Shown here one piece after another: positions 60,775-64,000 of a stretch of 64,000 nucleotides of DNA; position 1 is the first letter of the stretch, and each line of letters begins with the position of its first letter. This DNA is from Apis mellifera (Eukaryota > Arthropoda > Insecta > Hymenoptera > Apidae). The translations under genes and the position numbers were made by a program. The notes beneath the pieces were generated by a model, which was not told the DNA's origin, searched no databases, and saw only the letters and a list, made by a program, of their open reading frames with translations. Where the stretch lies: assembly GCF_003254395.2 (NCBI RefSeq), contig NC_037641.1, positions 3,691,001-3,755,000 on the forward strand, written 5' to 3'.

Positions 60775-63700
60775 AAACCCGCACGCGGCGGATCGAGGAA
60801 ATGGGAACGATAAGATCGTTCCTTGAGGAATGATTCGTTGATCGATCACCGATCGTTCTATGATTTGATAATCCGTTCACCCAAACTTTCTCCATTCCTT
60901 CTCCTTTCTTAATACGATATTGTTTAATTAAATTTGCGAATATGAAATATAAGAGAAATCTGGTTTTCGAAATATCTCTTGGCTTGACTTTGAATGTTTG
61001 TAAAAATTCGATATTTATTAAGGATTTCTACCTCCCTCGATCCTTCTTTAGAAGTAATCACAATATGTATGAGGGAAGAGAAGACAGAAATCCGTCGAGA
61101 TGCGAGCAAGCCTCACCTAGCACTCAGTTTTCTCATCGGAATTGCAAGCAGCCCCGCAAGCCACCACCGTGTGAACGTGCTACATTATTCCACTGTGTGA
61201 GAAACGCAAAAGCTCAGAGGGGGGGAGAGACTTTGGCCGTGAAACTTGCTTAAATTCGAGGATGGACAACTTCCAGAAATTCAGATAACCGATTCTCGCT
61301 CGTAATTCTGATTATTTTTGCATTTATTTAAGCTCGATTTTCGAACGAGCATGGACGGGGAACGAATAATATCAGGGATTGTTCTCTCCCTCAGGCCCGT
61401 TGAATTATTATATATATACGATTCATGTTTCGGATTGACTCACAAAATACAAAAGCAAGGGTGGAGAGAAAATGTTGTTGTTCGCGGGGATGGGAGAGCT
61501 GATCCACCTTCGAGGTAAAAACCTTGTATTTTTACAAGGATTACATCCGACTTTTACCGTCCGCGCGGATGAATATTGGACGAATCGCGAATCGACTCGC
61601 GTTGTTTTCGTACACAGTGTATATAAAAAACGTTTCCAAACTTAACCATCCTCGATAAATTTCAATGATTCACTTTATCTCTCTGTATAAGAAGAGATAT
61701 AGATAACTATCGTTTGAAATAAATTATCGATAATGGTGAGAGGATTTTGATAAACCGGTAAGAATATATGGTTGGGACGAGTTTAGCCAATGTAAATTAT
61801 TATATCTTTGATCGAAACTGATATAAAGATTACGATAAAAGATTAACAACGAGCGTTTACTTTAGTTTTAAAGGTATATCGTAAAAAGAAGTTTCATATT
61901 TTTATATATTTAATTTAATATTCAATTTAAATATCCTTAATTAAAATTATTTTTATTAAATTATTTTCTATTTATATTCTTCTCACACAATTGTGTTTTA
62001 AAATTTTCAAAAGCCTATTAAAGAAAGAGAAAAAAGAAAAGGAATATATAATACGAAAAAATTCAAAACTGCGATCTCTGCACTGGACGATCGATAAAGA
62101 TCGAGATCCAAATATAATTAAGAGATGACCAATTTGGCACGGTTGTAAGAAACTTTGGAACGGTGAGTTTCATGGCGCGTTCTCCTCGGCCACTTTTGTC
62201 CAAAATGTCAACGTTTAAGAATCCAATAAAGCCGAGGCGAAGGGGCCAGCATCGAGTGGAAGAGTGGGGTAATTTGACTCCAGAATTTCTCCAGTTCACC
62301 GTGGAATATCGCCACCCCTTCCTCTCTTTCTCTCTCTTCTTCCGTTTCTTCTTTGTGTCTCTATGCTATAAGGATAATGAGGATCCTTGGATCCTGGTAA
62401 AACGAGACCGAACGATCCTATTTCGACGATTACGGTGAAACGTTGATTATATTTCTCCGCGATAAAATCGATTCCTTTCCGTCGAAACAAGAAACCGTCT
62501 CTTTTTGTACGATCCTTTTGTACAACAGGATGGTTGAATTTTCTTCGTGAAATTCAAATTCGGAAAAAGCGTTCACGATCCCGTTTTAAACTCTTTCTCG
62601 TTCCTTACAACTTTTTTCCATCATTAAGAATTTATTAATTACAATTTCTTTTCGTAAAATTTGATTCTCAAAGTTTTAATCAATTCATTCGTTGTACACG
62701 ATGAAGCTTTGAGAAAGATATATTATTTTTTTACGGAGATAAGATTTTTGAAAATTTTCGAGGCAGGTTAAAACTTGATATAAATGAATTATATATCAGA
62801 TCTTGGGAAATTTTTCCCAATGTTACGTAGACAGAACTCATCATTTCCCAAAATCCAAGATGTTTCCTTTCTCCGCCGCAAAAAAGGGAACTAAACGGAA
62901 ACACCATCGTTATAATTCTTTAAGGAAAGAAACTAACATGTTTGACTTTCGTCGTCCGTTGACAAATTCGGACAATTTTCTTTTACGTTCCGTGACGAAG
63001 TCGAAAAAGGGAGCGGAGAGAAATCTCTCCCTCCCCCTTTTCACCCCCTCTTTCCCTTCGAGATTTCTCAAACCCCTCGCAATTACAGAAATTAAAGAAT
63101 CCGAGACGGAGACCTGTCACAGGCCGATCCGCGATTTGATACAAAAGATCTCGAAACGAAATCTTCTCCCTCTCTCCCTCCCTCCCTCTTTTCTTCTTCT
63201 TTTTTTTTTTTTGCAGAGGTGCGTGCTTTAAAGCGAAGGACATCCCCTCCTTTTTGGAGGGTCGACGAGGACCTCGGCAAATATTTGGTTAGTCTTTGAT
63301 GGGCTTCGAGAAAGTACAAGCGGAGGATACCGTCGTCGTTACTTTTCAGGACAGCTTGGCCTGGAACACGCCACTCTTGCTCAGGGGAGGGAGGGGGGTG
63401 GAAAAACGTTGGAGAAGCGTTGGGGAAAGTCCTGGGGAATGTCGGGCATTTTTATTGGTTCCAGCTCGTTCCTCGAAATTCGGCAACCCGATCTTCCTCT
63501 CTGATGGCAAACGAATCTGATCGCGCCGTCTCCTCTTCGATTCGTGTTATTCAAACCAAATTTTCTCATCATCGAATTACTCGTCATCTCGAAACAAACA
63601 GACCAATAATCTAATTTTAATTTCTTTCCTCGCGAGAGAATTCAAAGAGCAATCGAAAGTTGCAATCGCATTTTCATTTTTTCGTTTAAAAGAAAAAGAA

Positions 63701-64000
63701 ATCTCCTCCTCGTTGCACGATTCTGGTGGATCCATCCACTCTCCTCTCCCTCGTTGGCTTTTCTTCGGAATTCCACGAAGACCGCCATTGATTGATTCCC
63801 CGTTAATTAAAAGGCCCCGTAGGAACGTAGCTGTCGCTCGAGGGGGCGGTGGGGAATACGGGGAATCTATGTAGGAGGGGAGGAGGAGGGAACAAGAAAC
63901 TGCCGCGATCGGGGAAATAAGACGACAACCGTCCACCTCTTGCCACTTCGCGGCCCGGCTTCGTTGGGGGACGAGGATGTTCTGCATAAGTCGCGGCGCG

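Larger units (their letters stand above)
56504..64000. other. GC-richer compartment without supportable genes (right part)
   Basis: The MPC1-like promoter should lie at the left end. Beyond that the sequence is G+C- and CpG-richer with polypurine/polypyrimidine tracts, and again only low-complexity chance frames. I could not recognise any exon on either strand. The ATTA-rich patch at 59940-60060 is a possible regulatory element. Confidence 0.5.

Noticed and set aside
63577..63987. 136-codon minus-strand frame at the right edge
   Set aside because: Composition is low complexity with a Pro-rich patch, and no family or splice pattern is visible.
1..64000. CRISPR arrays, bacterial operons or integrated virus
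   Set aside because: No regular direct-repeat array, no prokaryotic gene organisation and no viral-type frame was seen; all supported genes are spliced animal genes.

Overview
This is a eukaryotic nuclear window, almost certainly from a hymenopteran insect. A bee such as Apis is my best guess, but I cannot prove the species from the sequence. The reasons are an extremely AT-rich left part, small GT-AG introns, full-length insect-type genes, and an abrupt change to a much GC-richer, gene-poor compartment at about 46.6 kb. I joined exons by reading donor and acceptor sites and checking that phases close; each model below closes in frame.

Layout. 1-6869 (-): N-terminal two thirds of an MRP/ABCC transporter, cut by the window edge. 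8998-16751 (-): Ral GAP complex subunit beta. 18150-22789 (+): wapl, the cohesin release factor. 24159-26022 (+): mitochondrial ribosomal protein S31. 26452-27420 (+): exosome subunit RRP41. 27669-30278 (-): mitochondrial trifunctional protein beta (thiolase). 30860-33594 (+): Cdt2/l(2)dtl. 34097-36059 (-): acylglycerol kinase. 36866-37144 (-): an unrecognised 92-residue ORF. 38436-41370 (+): DCAF8. 42090-43210 (-): TMEM147. 55539-56503 (-): a small three-exon gene of the mitochondrial pyruvate carrier MPC1 family, the only gene I can support in the GC-rich half.

The left 43 kb is a compact housekeeping cluster with several convergent and divergent pairs. Recurrent themes are mitochondria (mRpS31, trifunctional protein beta, AGK, the MPC1-like carrier) and CRL4 substrate receptors (Cdt2 and DCAF8, with AGK and the small ORF between them). 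These are unlinked housekeeping functions, not an operon-like system.

The most unusual signals are: (i) a moderately GC-rich island at about 43.97-44.67 kb with two diverged tandem units, each carrying a hairpin with an 18-nt loop whose stem has changed on both sides together; (ii) a MRP/RalGAPB spacer that contains decayed copies of the ends of both flanking genes, in the order expected of a tandem duplication; (iii) three candidate in-frame microexons (21, 27 and 15 nt); (iv) the MPC1-like gene, which differs from typical MPC1 at several usually conserved positions. From 44.7 to 55.5 kb and from 56.5 kb to the end I see no supportable coding exons, only polypurine/polypyrimidine tracts, G-runs and possible regulatory sequence.
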